DNA from: Salegentibacter sp. 24 | GTDB lineage: Bacteria > Bacteroidota > Bacteroidia > Flavobacteriales > Flavobacteriaceae | Reading direction: 5' to 3' | DNA: 64,000 bases | Assembly: GCF_004362395.1 (NCBI RefSeq) | Contig: NZ_SNWE01000016.1 | Span: 1-64,000, forward strand | Shown: positions 54,443 through 62,468 of the stretch, in pieces | Position numbering within the stretch: position 1 is the stretch's first letter | Layout: every line of letters begins with the position of its first letter | The notes under the pieces: model-generated | Told to the model about the DNA's origin: nothing | Database searches by the model: none | Seen by the model: the letters and a program-made list of their open reading frames with translations, nothing else | Position numbers and translations under genes: made by a program

Positions 54443-55909
54443 ATGAAAAAAGACCAAACCCCTAACTCAAATTCCAGAAGAAACTTTCTTAAAACTACCG
54501 CCCTTGCCACCGCCGGAATCAGTATAATCCCAAGACATGTAATGGGTGGCCCCGGATTTTTGGCTCCCAGTGATAAACTGGTAGTTGCTGGAATTGGAGT
54601 AGGTGGAAAAGGAGAGAGTGACCTTCAAAGTTTTTATCAATCAGGAAAGGCTGATATAGGTTTTTTGTGTGATGTAGATAAAAAAAGAGCAGCAAATTCA
54701 ATTGCTCGGTTTCCAAAGGCTAAATTTTATACCGACTACAGGGAGATGTTGGAGAAGGAATCTAAAAATATTGATGCAGTTTCTGTTTCCACTCCAGATC
54801 ATGGTCACGCTGTGCAGGCTTTAGCGGCTATGGAATTAGGTAAACCAGTATATGTTCAAAAACCATTAACTCATGATATTTATGAAGCCCGACAATTAAC
54901 GGAAGCTGCTAAAAAATACCAGGTGGTTACCCAGATGGGAAATCAAGGCGCCTCTGGAGATGGAGTGAGAAAAATGCGGGAATGGTATGATGCTGATGTG
55001 ATTGGTAAAGTACATACGGTATATGTATGGACAGACCGTCCAGTTTGGCCACAAGGAATCCCATGGCCTAAAGGAAAAACCGCAGCAATACCCGAAGGTT
55101 TAGACTGGGATTTATGGTTGAATACTGCTCCTTACAAGAATTATATTGATGGTTTGGTCCCGTTTAACTGGCGTGGTTGGTGGGATTATGGAACGGGCGC
55201 CCTCGGCGATATGGGTTGCCACTTAATAGAAGCTCCTTATCGTGTATTAGGCCTGGGCCATCCGAAAGATGTTCAGTGTAGTGTGGGAAGTGTATATGTA
55301 GATGAATTTCAAAGAGGTTATTTCCCAGAAAGCTGTCCGCCCTCAAGCCACGCGGTAATGACTTTTCCTAAAACGGATAAAACCAGTGAAGATGTAACAT
55401 TACACTGGATGGACGGTGGTATTAAACCAAAAAGACCGGAAGAACTGGGACCAAATGAAACATTTGGTGATGGAGGCAACGGTGTGCTGTTTATCGGGGA
55501 TAAAGGAAAAATGATGTGTGGTACTTACGGCCGAAACCCACGTTTATTACCCACTTCTAAAACTGATCAAGTGAATGTTGCTCAAAAATATGATCGCGTT
55601 CCCGGGGGAGAAGAAGGGCATTATGCACAATGGGTAGAAGGAGCGATTGCCGGCTATGGAAAAAAAGAATTGAGTTCTCCTTTCGAAATCGCTGGACCAC
55701 TAACCGAAACTTTATTGATTGCGAATCTAGCTATTAGAGGCTATGACGTAAGAAACAAAAAGACACGGGATAATGGGGATACTTACTTTGAATATCCAGG
55801 GCGTGATATAAAAATGCTTTGGGATTCAGAAAATATGCGGGTAACCAACTTCGATGAAGCCAATCAATTTGTACGAAGAGAATATCGCGATGGCTGGGAA
55901 TTGAGCTAG
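54443..55909 (+). CDS. Tat-exported Gfo/Idh/MocA family oxidoreductase
   Basis: A 488-residue NAD(P)-dependent oxidoreductase exported folded through the Tat path: SRRNFLKTTALATAGISII carries the twin-Arg motif near residue 13, ending about GGPGFLAPSD. The Rossmann start is VVAGIGVGGKGESDLQ, and VSVSTPDHGHAVQAL and EYVQKPLTHDI-type KPVYVQKPLTHDIYEA are the cofactor Lys-Pro motif. The C-terminal domain contains WRGWWDYGTGALGDMGCHL. Members act on sugars and cyclitols, often in periplasmic polysaccharide processing. The substrate is unknown. The 3D-domain lipoprotein gene follows 24 bases on. Confidence 0.92.
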   Translation: MKKDQTPNSNSRRNFLKTTALATAGISIIPRHVMGGPGFLAPSDKLVVAGIGVGGKGESDLQSFYQSGKADIGFLCDVDKKRAANSIARFPKAKFYTDYREMLEKESKNIDAVSVSTPDHGHAVQALAAMELGKPVYVQKPLTHDIYEARQLTEAAKKYQVVTQMGNQGASGDGVRKMREWYDADVIGKVHTVYVWTDRPVWPQGIPWPKGKTAAIPEGLDWDLWLNTAPYKNYIDGLVPFNWRGWWDYGTGALGDMGCHLIEAPYRVLGLGHPKDVQCSVGSVYVDEFQRGYFPESCPPSSHAVMTFPKTDKTSEDVTLHWMDGGIKPKRPEELGPNETFGDGGNGVLFIGDKGKMMCGTYGRNPRLLPTSKTDQVNVAQKYDRVPGGEEGHYAQWVEGAIAGYGKKELSSPFEIAGPLTETLLIANLAIRGYDVRNKKTRDNGDTYFEYPGRDIKMLWDSENMRVTNFDEANQFVRREYRDGWELS

Positions 55910-55933
55910 AAAAATAATTTTGGGATTATAGGT

Positions 55934-56392
55934 ATGAAAGTCGAGGTAGTAATATGGTTAATAGTTTTTTACTTCAGTTTTTCAGCATGTAATTTCAGTA
56001 ATCAAAAGTCTAAGGAACCAAAAACCGTTTGGGATACTTTAGAAGTTACGGCTTCGGCATATAATTCTCTGAGTTGGCAAACGGGAGCCGGAGGAGCTAA
56101 TATAACCGCCTGGGGAGATACTTTGAAGACCGGCCTTAAAGCAATTGCAGTTTCTAGGGATTTAATAGAAAAAGGTTTAGATCACAATACCCCCGTTAAA
56201 ATCGAAGGATTTGACGGGGTTTTTCTGGTAAAGGATAAAATGCACTATCGCTGGAAGAATAAAATCGATATTTATATGGATGAAGATGTCGAAAAAGCCA
56301 GGAAATTTGGACGGAGGAAATTAAAGATCTATTATGAGGTTCCTTACAGCTCAATTTCAGAGAATAAAAAATCAAAAAATAATTCTGAATGA
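55934..56392 (+). CDS. 3D-domain lipoprotein
   Basis: A 152-residue probable lipoprotein with the lipid Cys in FSFSACNFSN (about 19). The mature part is a 3D (Asp-Asp-Asp) double-psi beta-barrel like that of MltA and Rpf-type proteins: LEVTASAYNS, ITAWGDTLKTGLKAIAVS, then IEGFDGVFLVKDKMHYRWKNK and the acid cluster DIYMDEDVEKARKFG. The first of these is probably the carbohydrate-binding region. Such domains act on peptidoglycan, but catalysis is not certain here. Its stop overlaps the ion channel gene start by four bases. Confidence 0.9.
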   Translation: MKVEVVIWLIVFYFSFSACNFSNQKSKEPKTVWDTLEVTASAYNSLSWQTGAGGANITAWGDTLKTGLKAIAVSRDLIEKGLDHNTPVKIEGFDGVFLVKDKMHYRWKNKIDIYMDEDVEKARKFGRRKLKIYYEVPYSSISENKKSKNNSE

Positions 56393-57459
56393 TTAAAAAA
56401 TACTTTCTGGCATTCATCTTTTTATTTTCAAGTTTAAATATTAATGCACAACAGGCTTTGGATAGTCTGGATCTATCCAAAACATTTTTGATTGGTGTGA
56501 CCACCACACCACCTTTTGTGATGCAAGAAAATGGAGAATACACAGGCTTAAGTATAGATTCCTGGGAATTGGTAAATGAAGGCCTGGACCTAGATTATGA
56601 ATATAAAGAATATGCTACACTTAAGGCATTACTAAATGGAATTGAAAACAGGGAGGTAGATTTTAGTATTAATCCCGTTACGGTAACCAATAGCCGAATG
56701 CAGCGAATGGATTTCTCCCAACCTTACTTTATCTCGCATACCGGTGTTGCAAAAAGAAGTGAATCGCAAATTTTTAATTATTTAGGTAACTTATTTAGCT
56801 GGAATTTTATTTCAGCAATACTTATTTTACTCGCCGTAATTTTTATTTTCGGATTTTTAGTTTGGATCTTTGAACGAAAAAAGAATGTTGAGGAATTTGG
56901 TGGTGGTTCCCGCGGAATCCTTCAGGGTTTTTGGTGGAGTGCAGTAACGATGACAACGGTAGGTTACGGCGATAAATCGCCTAAAACTATCGGCGGGAGG
57001 GTAATTGCCCTTGTTTGGATGTTTATGGCCATAATTATAATTTCCAGTTTAACGGCCGGTATCGCTTCTTCTTTAACAGTGCAATCCATGAACGATGAAA
57101 TAAATTCTGTGCAGGATCTTTCAAAATTTGATGTAAGCAGTGTAGAAAGTAGTAGTGCCCAGGAGTTGTTAGATCTTTACAATATCGACCATACCACTGT
57201 TCTCGATGAAAAGGAAGGAATTGATTTACTTGAAAATAGAGAAATCAAACTATTTGTTTACGATGAGCCCATACTACGCTATGAAATTAAACAAAGTGGT
57301 CTCGAAGGTGAAATTGAAATCCTTCCAAAAACGCTAAAGATGGATTATTACGGCTATAGTTTCCCGAGGAATTCCCCATTATTAAAAAAGATTGATCCGG
57401 TACTCATAGGGGTAATGAAAACAATGGAGTGGAATTCTATTATGTCTGAATATGAGTAA
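56389..57459 (+). CDS. Ionotropic glutamate receptor-like channel
   Basis: A 356-residue protein with a signal peptide (about 1-21), a split ligand-binding domain (about 30-125 and 235-345; FVMQENGEYTGLSIDSW and NPVTVTNSRMQRMDFSQPYF hold the substrate Thr and Arg; FVYDEPILRYE the second-half Asp) and in between a pore: TM1 about 139-162, pore helix and filter TTVGYGDKSP (189-198), and TM2 about 203-225. This is the plan of GluR0-type bacterial glutamate receptor channels with a potassium-like filter. The ligand-binding part is periplasmic. It overlaps the 3D-domain lipoprotein gene by four bases and is tail-to-tail with a 43-residue gene. Confidence 0.9.
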   Translation: MIKKYFLAFIFLFSSLNINAQQALDSLDLSKTFLIGVTTTPPFVMQENGEYTGLSIDSWELVNEGLDLDYEYKEYATLKALLNGIENREVDFSINPVTVTNSRMQRMDFSQPYFISHTGVAKRSESQIFNYLGNLFSWNFISAILILLAVIFIFGFLVWIFERKKNVEEFGGGSRGILQGFWWSAVTMTTVGYGDKSPKTIGGRVIALVWMFMAIIIISSLTAGIASSLTVQSMNDEINSVQDLSKFDVSSVESSSAQELLDLYNIDHTTVLDEKEGIDLLENREIKLFVYDEPILRYEIKQSGLEGEIEILPKTLKMDYYGYSFPRNSPLLKKIDPVLIGVMKTMEWNSIMSEYE

Positions 57460-57591
57460 TTAACCCAGTCCCAAATAACCCAGGATAATCCAAAGGATTA
57501 CAAACATTACAATTATCCCAATACATCCGCAACCCCCACCTAGTTTTTTGGCTCCCCAGCCTGCAAGGATCGCTCTGATAATACTTTTCAT
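57460..57591 (-). CDS. Small Gly/Cys-rich membrane protein, 43 residues
   Basis: ATG at 57591 (MKSIIRAILAGWGAKKLGG) to TAA at 57460-57462. After an N-terminal amphipathic helix comes GGGCGCIGIIVMF and a membrane helix VILWIILGYLGLG. The Cys-Gly pair before the helix is unusual. I recall similar short proteins in flavobacteria, but no function is known to me. It ends on the base after the ion channel stop. The 150 bases upstream to the next gene give no clear promoter. Confidence 0.7.
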   Translation of the reverse strand: MKSIIRAILAGWGAKKLGGGCGCIGIIVMFVILWIILGYLGLG

Positions 57592-57743
57592 AATTATCTA
57601 AATTTAGGTTAAGTTGGGCTAAATTAGGGGAAAACAAATTTGGAAATCGAGAATTAGCAAATATTTAGCAGCATTTCAGTAGAAAGCCTTAAAACAATAC
57701 AACTTATGATTTTGTATCTTTATAAAAAACAAAATAAAATCTG

Positions 57744-58619
57744 ATGAAAATATACACTCTCAAACTCGTTTTTATATGTTTAATTATTGGCAGCGGAGTT
57801 TATGCGCAAAGCACTTCAGCAACCTTAATTAAAAAAGTAGAAGGCTTTAGCCATCCAGAATCTGTAATTTTTAATGAAGATAAGAGCGAATATTATATCT
57901 CGAATATGGCAGATGGCGTAGAAGGAGATGGCTTTATTTCCAGGGTTTCTGCTGAAGGAGAAATTACCGAATTAAAGTGGATCGATGGTTTAAAAGACCC
58001 GAAGGGATTACTTATGGTTGGGGATAAACTGTATGTGACCAATAATACTGAACTTATTGAGATTAGTATTGAAGATTCTGAAATAACAAAGAGAATTGAA
58101 GTTGAGGATGCCAAGTCCTTAAACGATATTACCCTAGATGCTCATGGAAATATCTTTATTTCAGATTCAGGAAAAAGCGCTATTTATTTGATGCCCGGCG
58201 ATAATCCCAATATGATGATTCCTGAAAATAAAAAAGGGGAGGTTTTTGAATATTTAAACAGTACCAATTTAGAATATGTAAACGGACTTTACGCACATAA
58301 AGATAATTTATATGTAGCGGCCTGGGGCGAAAATCAAGACGGGAATTTTATAAAAGTCAATATGGATACGCGCAAGATTGAAAAGCTATCAAAAGAAGGA
58401 ATAGGGAACTTGGATGGCGTACAACCGGTTGGCGAAGATGCATTTTATCTTTCCGATTGGGCCACTGGTAAAATTTACTTGACAGGAAAAAACGGAAAGA
58501 TAAAAGAAGTTTTAACTTCTGAAAAAAGCGCTGGAGATATTTTCTTTGACCCTGGAAAAAACCAGTTGGTTTTACCTATGAACCATCAAAATGCCGTTTG
58601 GTGGTATCAACTGAATTAA
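57744..58619 (+). CDS. Secreted SMP-30-like beta-propeller protein
   Basis: A 291-residue exported protein with a signal peptide ending about GVYAQSTSA (residue 21). The mature part has repeated propeller blades of the SMP-30/gluconolactonase type: GFSHPESVIFNEDKSEYYIS, GLKDPKGLLMVGDKLYVTN, SLNDITLDAHGNIFISDSG, YVNGLYAHKDNLYVAAWG and VQPVGEDAFYLSDWATG. The Glu in HPESV and Asn/Asp residues in YVNGL and LSDW match the metal site of the family. The substrate, perhaps a lactone or other ester, is unknown. A 51-residue membrane protein gene lies 62 bases downstream. Confidence 0.85.
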   Translation: MKIYTLKLVFICLIIGSGVYAQSTSATLIKKVEGFSHPESVIFNEDKSEYYISNMADGVEGDGFISRVSAEGEITELKWIDGLKDPKGLLMVGDKLYVTNNTELIEISIEDSEITKRIEVEDAKSLNDITLDAHGNIFISDSGKSAIYLMPGDNPNMMIPENKKGEVFEYLNSTNLEYVNGLYAHKDNLYVAAWGENQDGNFIKVNMDTRKIEKLSKEGIGNLDGVQPVGEDAFYLSDWATGKIYLTGKNGKIKEVLTSEKSAGDIFFDPGKNQLVLPMNHQNAVWWYQLN

Positions 58620-58681
58620 ATTAGGATTAGTTTATTATTTTAATATTCTTTAAATCTTAAATTTAAAGAAAAATCAACCAA

Positions 58682-58837
58682 ATGGAATTACAGGAAGACA
58701 AAAACGATAAAGAGTCGAAAGATTATATTTTAAAGGATAATAAGAAAACTAATTTTGGAATGGGATTTATCATCACTATCATAATAATTCTTATTATAGC
58801 AGTGGTGATTTCGGGTTTTTATTTTGAGTTTTGGTAA
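58682..58837 (+). CDS. Small single-pass membrane protein, 51 residues
   Basis: ATG 58682 to TAA 58835-58837. A charged N-terminus (MELQEDKNDKESKDYILKDN) precedes a membrane helix FIITIIIILIIAVVIS and the end GFYFEFW. The charged-then-hydrophobic pattern and the codon use fit a real gene; no family is recognised. It probably belongs to the transcript of the propeller protein 62 bases upstream. The following 104 bases to the next (convergent) gene show no clear terminator. Confidence 0.6.
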   Translation: MELQEDKNDKESKDYILKDNKKTNFGMGFIITIIIILIIAVVISGFYFEFW

Positions 58838-58941
58838 AATTTATACCAATATACTGAATGTATCTCTGGATCTTACTTAGTTGCAGGACAACTTAGGATG
58901 AATATATGCTTTTGATTAAATTGATTCAAAAGGAGATTACC

Positions 58942-59586
58942 CTACTTCTTAATCTCATTAATCAAAAGAAACGCCTGATTTACATATTCCTTTTCTAAAA
59001 AGAGCGCAAAATAGTTAGAGGTAGAGATCATTTCAAAAATAGGTATACCTTCGTAGGCAAGTAATTTAAAAAGATAGAAATACAACCCCACAAATTGCGA
59101 ACTATTCTTAGGTAGAGCAATGGTTATAGAAGATAGTTCTTCTTTAATAGAGACCCGTCTTTCGTTTCTGAAGCAATCTTCCACAAGGTTGGTAAGACTG
59201 GAAGACACTAAAATATTGCTTTCCTGGTAATTACTAGAATAGTTAAGATAAACCCCGGTTTGATCCTTTACAGCATCAAGTAACCTTGCTTTATTGGCAA
59301 TTATGGTATTCGAGTTTAGGAAGGTATATTCGGTAATTCCTGATCGAACTACAATATCGCCAAGTTCCCGGAGATGCTGCATATTTATTTTAGTCCGCCG
59401 GGGAGCGTATCTTCTTAAAGCCATTATTATAGAACCCTGTTTTACAGGTTTTCGCATTTCCTTTTCTACTTGAGGCTGAATATCTTCTGCCAACCCACTG
59501 AAATTTACAATATCTCGGGCAATGGCATCATCTAAAAAGGGTTGGTGTCTTATTATATCGTGAACGCAGGTAGTAATAGTTTTCAT
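58942..59586 (-). CDS. ACT-like protein divergent from lysC
   Basis: A 214-residue soluble protein without signal. The N-terminal half contains PRRTKINMQHLRELGDIVVRSGIT, cut here to TKINMQHLRELGDI; the last 70 residues (ITIALPKNSSQFVGLYFYLFK, LLAYEGIPIFEMISTSNYFA, FLEKEYVNQAFLLINEI) show the strand-helix pattern of an ACT regulatory domain, like those at the end of aspartate kinases. The family appears beside lysC in flavobacteria. A regulatory role in aspartate-family amino acid control is an inference. The two genes share a 151-base region with two inverted repeats. Confidence 0.82.
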   Translation of the reverse strand: MKTITTCVHDIIRHQPFLDDAIARDIVNFSGLAEDIQPQVEKEMRKPVKQGSIIMALRRYAPRRTKINMQHLRELGDIVVRSGITEYTFLNSNTIIANKARLLDAVKDQTGVYLNYSSNYQESNILVSSSLTNLVEDCFRNERRVSIKEELSSITIALPKNSSQFVGLYFYLFKLLAYEGIPIFEMISTSNYFALFLEKEYVNQAFLLINEIKK

Positions 59587-59598
59587 TGTTAAATATTG

Positions 59599-59670
59599 TA
59601 CATTTTGTGCAAATGTATATAAATTGATAGATAATTTTTGTGACTGAATGCATAAATTCTAATTATGCAT
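59599..59670. promoter_or_regulatory. Two inverted repeats in the lysC divergent region
   Basis: TACATTT-N5-AAATGTA (59599-59617) covers a minus-strand -7 box TACATTTG (59610-59617) of the ACT-like gene. ATGCATAA-N7-TTATGCAT (59648-59670) lies between the two starts. Either could be an operator for a repressor; neither resembles a known T-box or lysine riboswitch. Confidence 0.55.
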
Positions 59671-59737
59671 GTAATAATTCAGTGGACGAATTATATATTA
59701 AAAATTAAAACCTCAATTCGAGAGTAAATTATTAGCA

Positions 59738-61075
59738 ATGAAAGTATTAAAGTTTGGCGGGACTTCTGTGGGATCTGTAGAAAGTATCCGAAATGTAAAA
59801 AATATTTTGGCTAAGGGGAGTGGAAAGAAAGTCCTGGTACTTTCGGCCATGGCCGGGGTAACCAATAAACTAGTTGAAATTACTGATTTTATTAAAGCTG
59901 AGAATTATTCCGCTATCAATTCTATTATTGCTGAGTTGAAAATTAAACACGAATCAACTATAGATGCGCTTATTGATCAACCTGTGTTAAATTCACAAGC
60001 TAAAGATTTTATAAATAATGTACTTCAAAACATACAAGACCTGAGCCATACAAAATATTCTGAAAGCCTGTATGCAGAGGTTGTGACAACTGGCGAAACC
60101 ATGCTCACTTATATTTTCTCTAATTTTCTTACAAATTCCGGGTTCCAGAATAATTTTCTCAACGCGAAGGAATTTATGAAGGTTTCTAACCTGGAGAATC
60201 CCGATACAGATTTGGTAGGGAAGTTATTTGAAAAAAATATAGCTCATCTTGAACCGGCGGATATTTACATCACTCAGGGTTTTGTTAGAATAGATGGTCA
60301 AAATTCTATCAGTACCCTCAAGCGCGGTGGAAGTGATTATAGCGCCACCATTTTGGCAGCGGCAGTTCAGGCTGAAGAAGTACAAATATGGACCGATATT
60401 GATGGTTTCCATAATAATGATCCACGTTATGTTGAAAATACGCATGCTATTGCTGAATTAAGCTTTGAGGAAGCTGCTGAGCTAGCATATTTTGGAGCGA
60501 AGATCTTGCATCCGCAAACTATTTCCCCGGTCATAAAAAGACAAATTCCTTTATTTTTAAAAAACACTTTTACTCCTGAGCTTCCCGGAACTAAAATCTC
60601 AGCTGAAATACATTCTCGGGGGCTTAAAGCAATTTCTGCAAAAGATGGGATTACTGCCATTAAAATCAAATCTAACCGAATGTTGATGGCTCATGGTTTT
60701 CTCAAAAAAATCTTTGAAGTTTTCGATAAGTATGAGACCGCCATAGATATGATTACCACTTCAGAGATTGCGATATCTTTAACTATTGATGATGACCGTA
60801 ATTTAAAAGAAATCCTGGAGGAATTGATCGCTTATGGGGAAATTACCGTTGAGAAAGAACATAGTATTATTTGTATTGTGGGCGAAGGCCTTATTGAGGA
60901 TAAAAGCACTAGCCGATTATTTGAATTATTAAACGAAATTCCTGTACGAATGATTTCCTATGGAGGGAGTGATAACAACATTTCTTTATTAGTCGACACC
61001 AAAAACAAAATACAAACCCTACAGGGTTTAAACCGAAAATTGTTTGAAGACCGAGCAATACCTCAATTTGTTTGA
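59738..61075 (+). CDS. lysC: Aspartate kinase (monofunctional)
   Basis: Phosphorylates aspartate, the entry step to lysine, threonine and methionine. VLKFGGTSVGSVESI is the kinase start, TQGFVRIDGQNSISTLKRGGSDYSA (cut: TLKRGGSDYSATILAAA) and WTDIDGFHNNDPR the aspartate/ATP sites. Two ACT domains occupy about 300-445 (AIDMITTSEIAISLTIDD, VRMISYGGSDNNISLLVD). At 445 residues there is no homoserine dehydrogenase fused. It is divergent from the ACT-like protein gene and ends at a strong hairpin. Confidence 0.95.
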   Translation: MKVLKFGGTSVGSVESIRNVKNILAKGSGKKVLVLSAMAGVTNKLVEITDFIKAENYSAINSIIAELKIKHESTIDALIDQPVLNSQAKDFINNVLQNIQDLSHTKYSESLYAEVVTTGETMLTYIFSNFLTNSGFQNNFLNAKEFMKVSNLENPDTDLVGKLFEKNIAHLEPADIYITQGFVRIDGQNSISTLKRGGSDYSATILAAAVQAEEVQIWTDIDGFHNNDPRYVENTHAIAELSFEEAAELAYFGAKILHPQTISPVIKRQIPLFLKNTFTPELPGTKISAEIHSRGLKAISAKDGITAIKIKSNRMLMAHGFLKKIFEVFDKYETAIDMITTSEIAISLTIDDDRNLKEILEELIAYGEITVEKEHSIICIVGEGLIEDKSTSRLFELLNEIPVRMISYGGSDNNISLLVDTKNKIQTLQGLNRKLFEDRAIPQFV

Positions 61076-61117
61076 TTTCTGTTTGTGAACAGGTAAAACT
61101 GTTCCTTTTGTGTAGTG

Positions 61118-61158
61118 AAAACCGCTGGTAGGCTAATTTAAACCAGCGGTTTTCTATT
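61118..61158. terminator. Terminator after lysC
   Basis: AAAACCGCTGGT (61118-61129) and ACCAGCGGTTTT (61142-61153) form a perfect stem with T-rich flanks; it is placed between the convergent lysC and glycosyltransferase genes. Confidence 0.85.
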
Positions 61159-61175
61159 TAAAAGCCTTCGATATT

Positions 61176-62426
61176 TTAATTTTGAAAATTAGATTTCTCT
61201 TTTTCTTCAATGAATTTGGCCATAAAATAGGTACTTCTATGCTGATGATGTCTTAGCATTTTTCCAACAAAATTCTGCTGTCTGTAAGTATATATGTTTT
61301 CTTTAAGATCAGATAATCTTTGCGATAACTTCCTCTGATGTTTTTGTCTACTGAACCTTGATTCAATAATTTTAAATCCATTTTCTACAGAAATATTCCA
61401 AAGTTCTTTTTCAGAATATAATTGAACAGCTTTATTTGCAAATTCCTTTGGATCGTTTGTGATAAATCTTTCCCAATGGACGTCCCCAGCTTCGGCAATT
61501 CCCTCGGCTCCAACTGAGGTGGTCACACAGGGCGTGCCACATTGCATTGCCTGTATGAGTTTTCCTTTTAATCCCGCTCCAAATCGTATCGGTGCCAGGC
61601 AAACTTTTGACTTGCGCATTACACTTTCAGCATCCTCAGCTCGCCCTTTTATCTTAAAACCTTCCTTTTCATCGTGTAGGTTCCAGACTTTCTGAGATGG
61701 ATAGGCTCCATAAATATGAATTTCTGCCTCAGGAAGCTTCCGTTTTATTAAGGGCCAGATTTGTTCCTTTAAATATAAAACCGCATTCCAATTAGGCTCA
61801 TGTAAAAAATTACCAATACTTATAAAATTTTCGCGTTGATCAAATTTAGGCAGCTTTGTCTTATTTTTCTCAGAAACAGCATCGAGGAGAAAGGGGAGAT
61901 AATGTAAAAGGTTTCTGCTTATATTGAATTTCTTTTGAAGTATTTCCATTTCAACTTCAGAAATTATAAGGCTCAGGTCACAGCGGTATATACTCGCGAT
62001 TTCCCTTTTTGTAATCTCGCTATCAAAATAAATATTTTCCGCGTGAATATTTTTTTTGAAAGCTTCGGTTCTTGTTTTTCTTAAGAAATGAAGATCTTCT
62101 GTATCTAAAATCTTTATTGCTCCCGGACAGGCTTCCTCTACTCTCCATCCAAATTGCTCTTCCGTTATAAACCGGTCAAAAAGAACCAGGTTTGGTTGAA
62201 TTTTTTTTAGGATTTCATCAAAAGAAGCATGGTTCATTTTAACAACTTCCGAAGCGATATTTATCACTTTTAAATCTATAGCAAATTTGCTACGAGCAGC
62301 TGTGGTCACAAAATTTATTTCATAATTTTCAGAAAGAAAGAACTTTAATAATTGCAGCATTCGACTGCCGGCGGCAGAAGATTCAGGTTCTGGCCAAACA
62401 CATCCAATAACAAGTAAGCGCTGCAT
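61176..62426 (-). CDS. Glycosyltransferase, GT4-like
   Basis: A 416-residue GT-B fold protein. The N-terminal domain starts LLVIGCVWPEPESSAAGSRM; the C-terminal domain has ISIGNFLHEPNWNAVLYLKE, IHIYGAYPSQKVW and the donor site CLAPIRFGAGLKGKLIQAM followed by GTPCVTTSVGAEGIAEAG, in the family-1/4 manner. The sugar and acceptor are unknown. It has no membrane segment. A -7 box TATTTTTG on the minus strand (62437-62444) is 11 bases before the ATG. It lies 42 bases after the SLC13 permease gene and may be cotranscribed. Confidence 0.87.
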   Translation of the reverse strand: MQRLLVIGCVWPEPESSAAGSRMLQLLKFFLSENYEINFVTTAARSKFAIDLKVINIASEVVKMNHASFDEILKKIQPNLVLFDRFITEEQFGWRVEEACPGAIKILDTEDLHFLRKTRTEAFKKNIHAENIYFDSEITKREIASIYRCDLSLIISEVEMEILQKKFNISRNLLHYLPFLLDAVSEKNKTKLPKFDQRENFISIGNFLHEPNWNAVLYLKEQIWPLIKRKLPEAEIHIYGAYPSQKVWNLHDEKEGFKIKGRAEDAESVMRKSKVCLAPIRFGAGLKGKLIQAMQCGTPCVTTSVGAEGIAEAGDVHWERFITNDPKEFANKAVQLYSEKELWNISVENGFKIIESRFSRQKHQRKLSQRLSDLKENIYTYRQQNFVGKMLRHHQHRSTYFMAKFIEEKEKSNFQN

Positions 62427-62468
62427 ATTTTTTTTTCAAAAATACCTGAAATTATAGCAGATTCCTAA

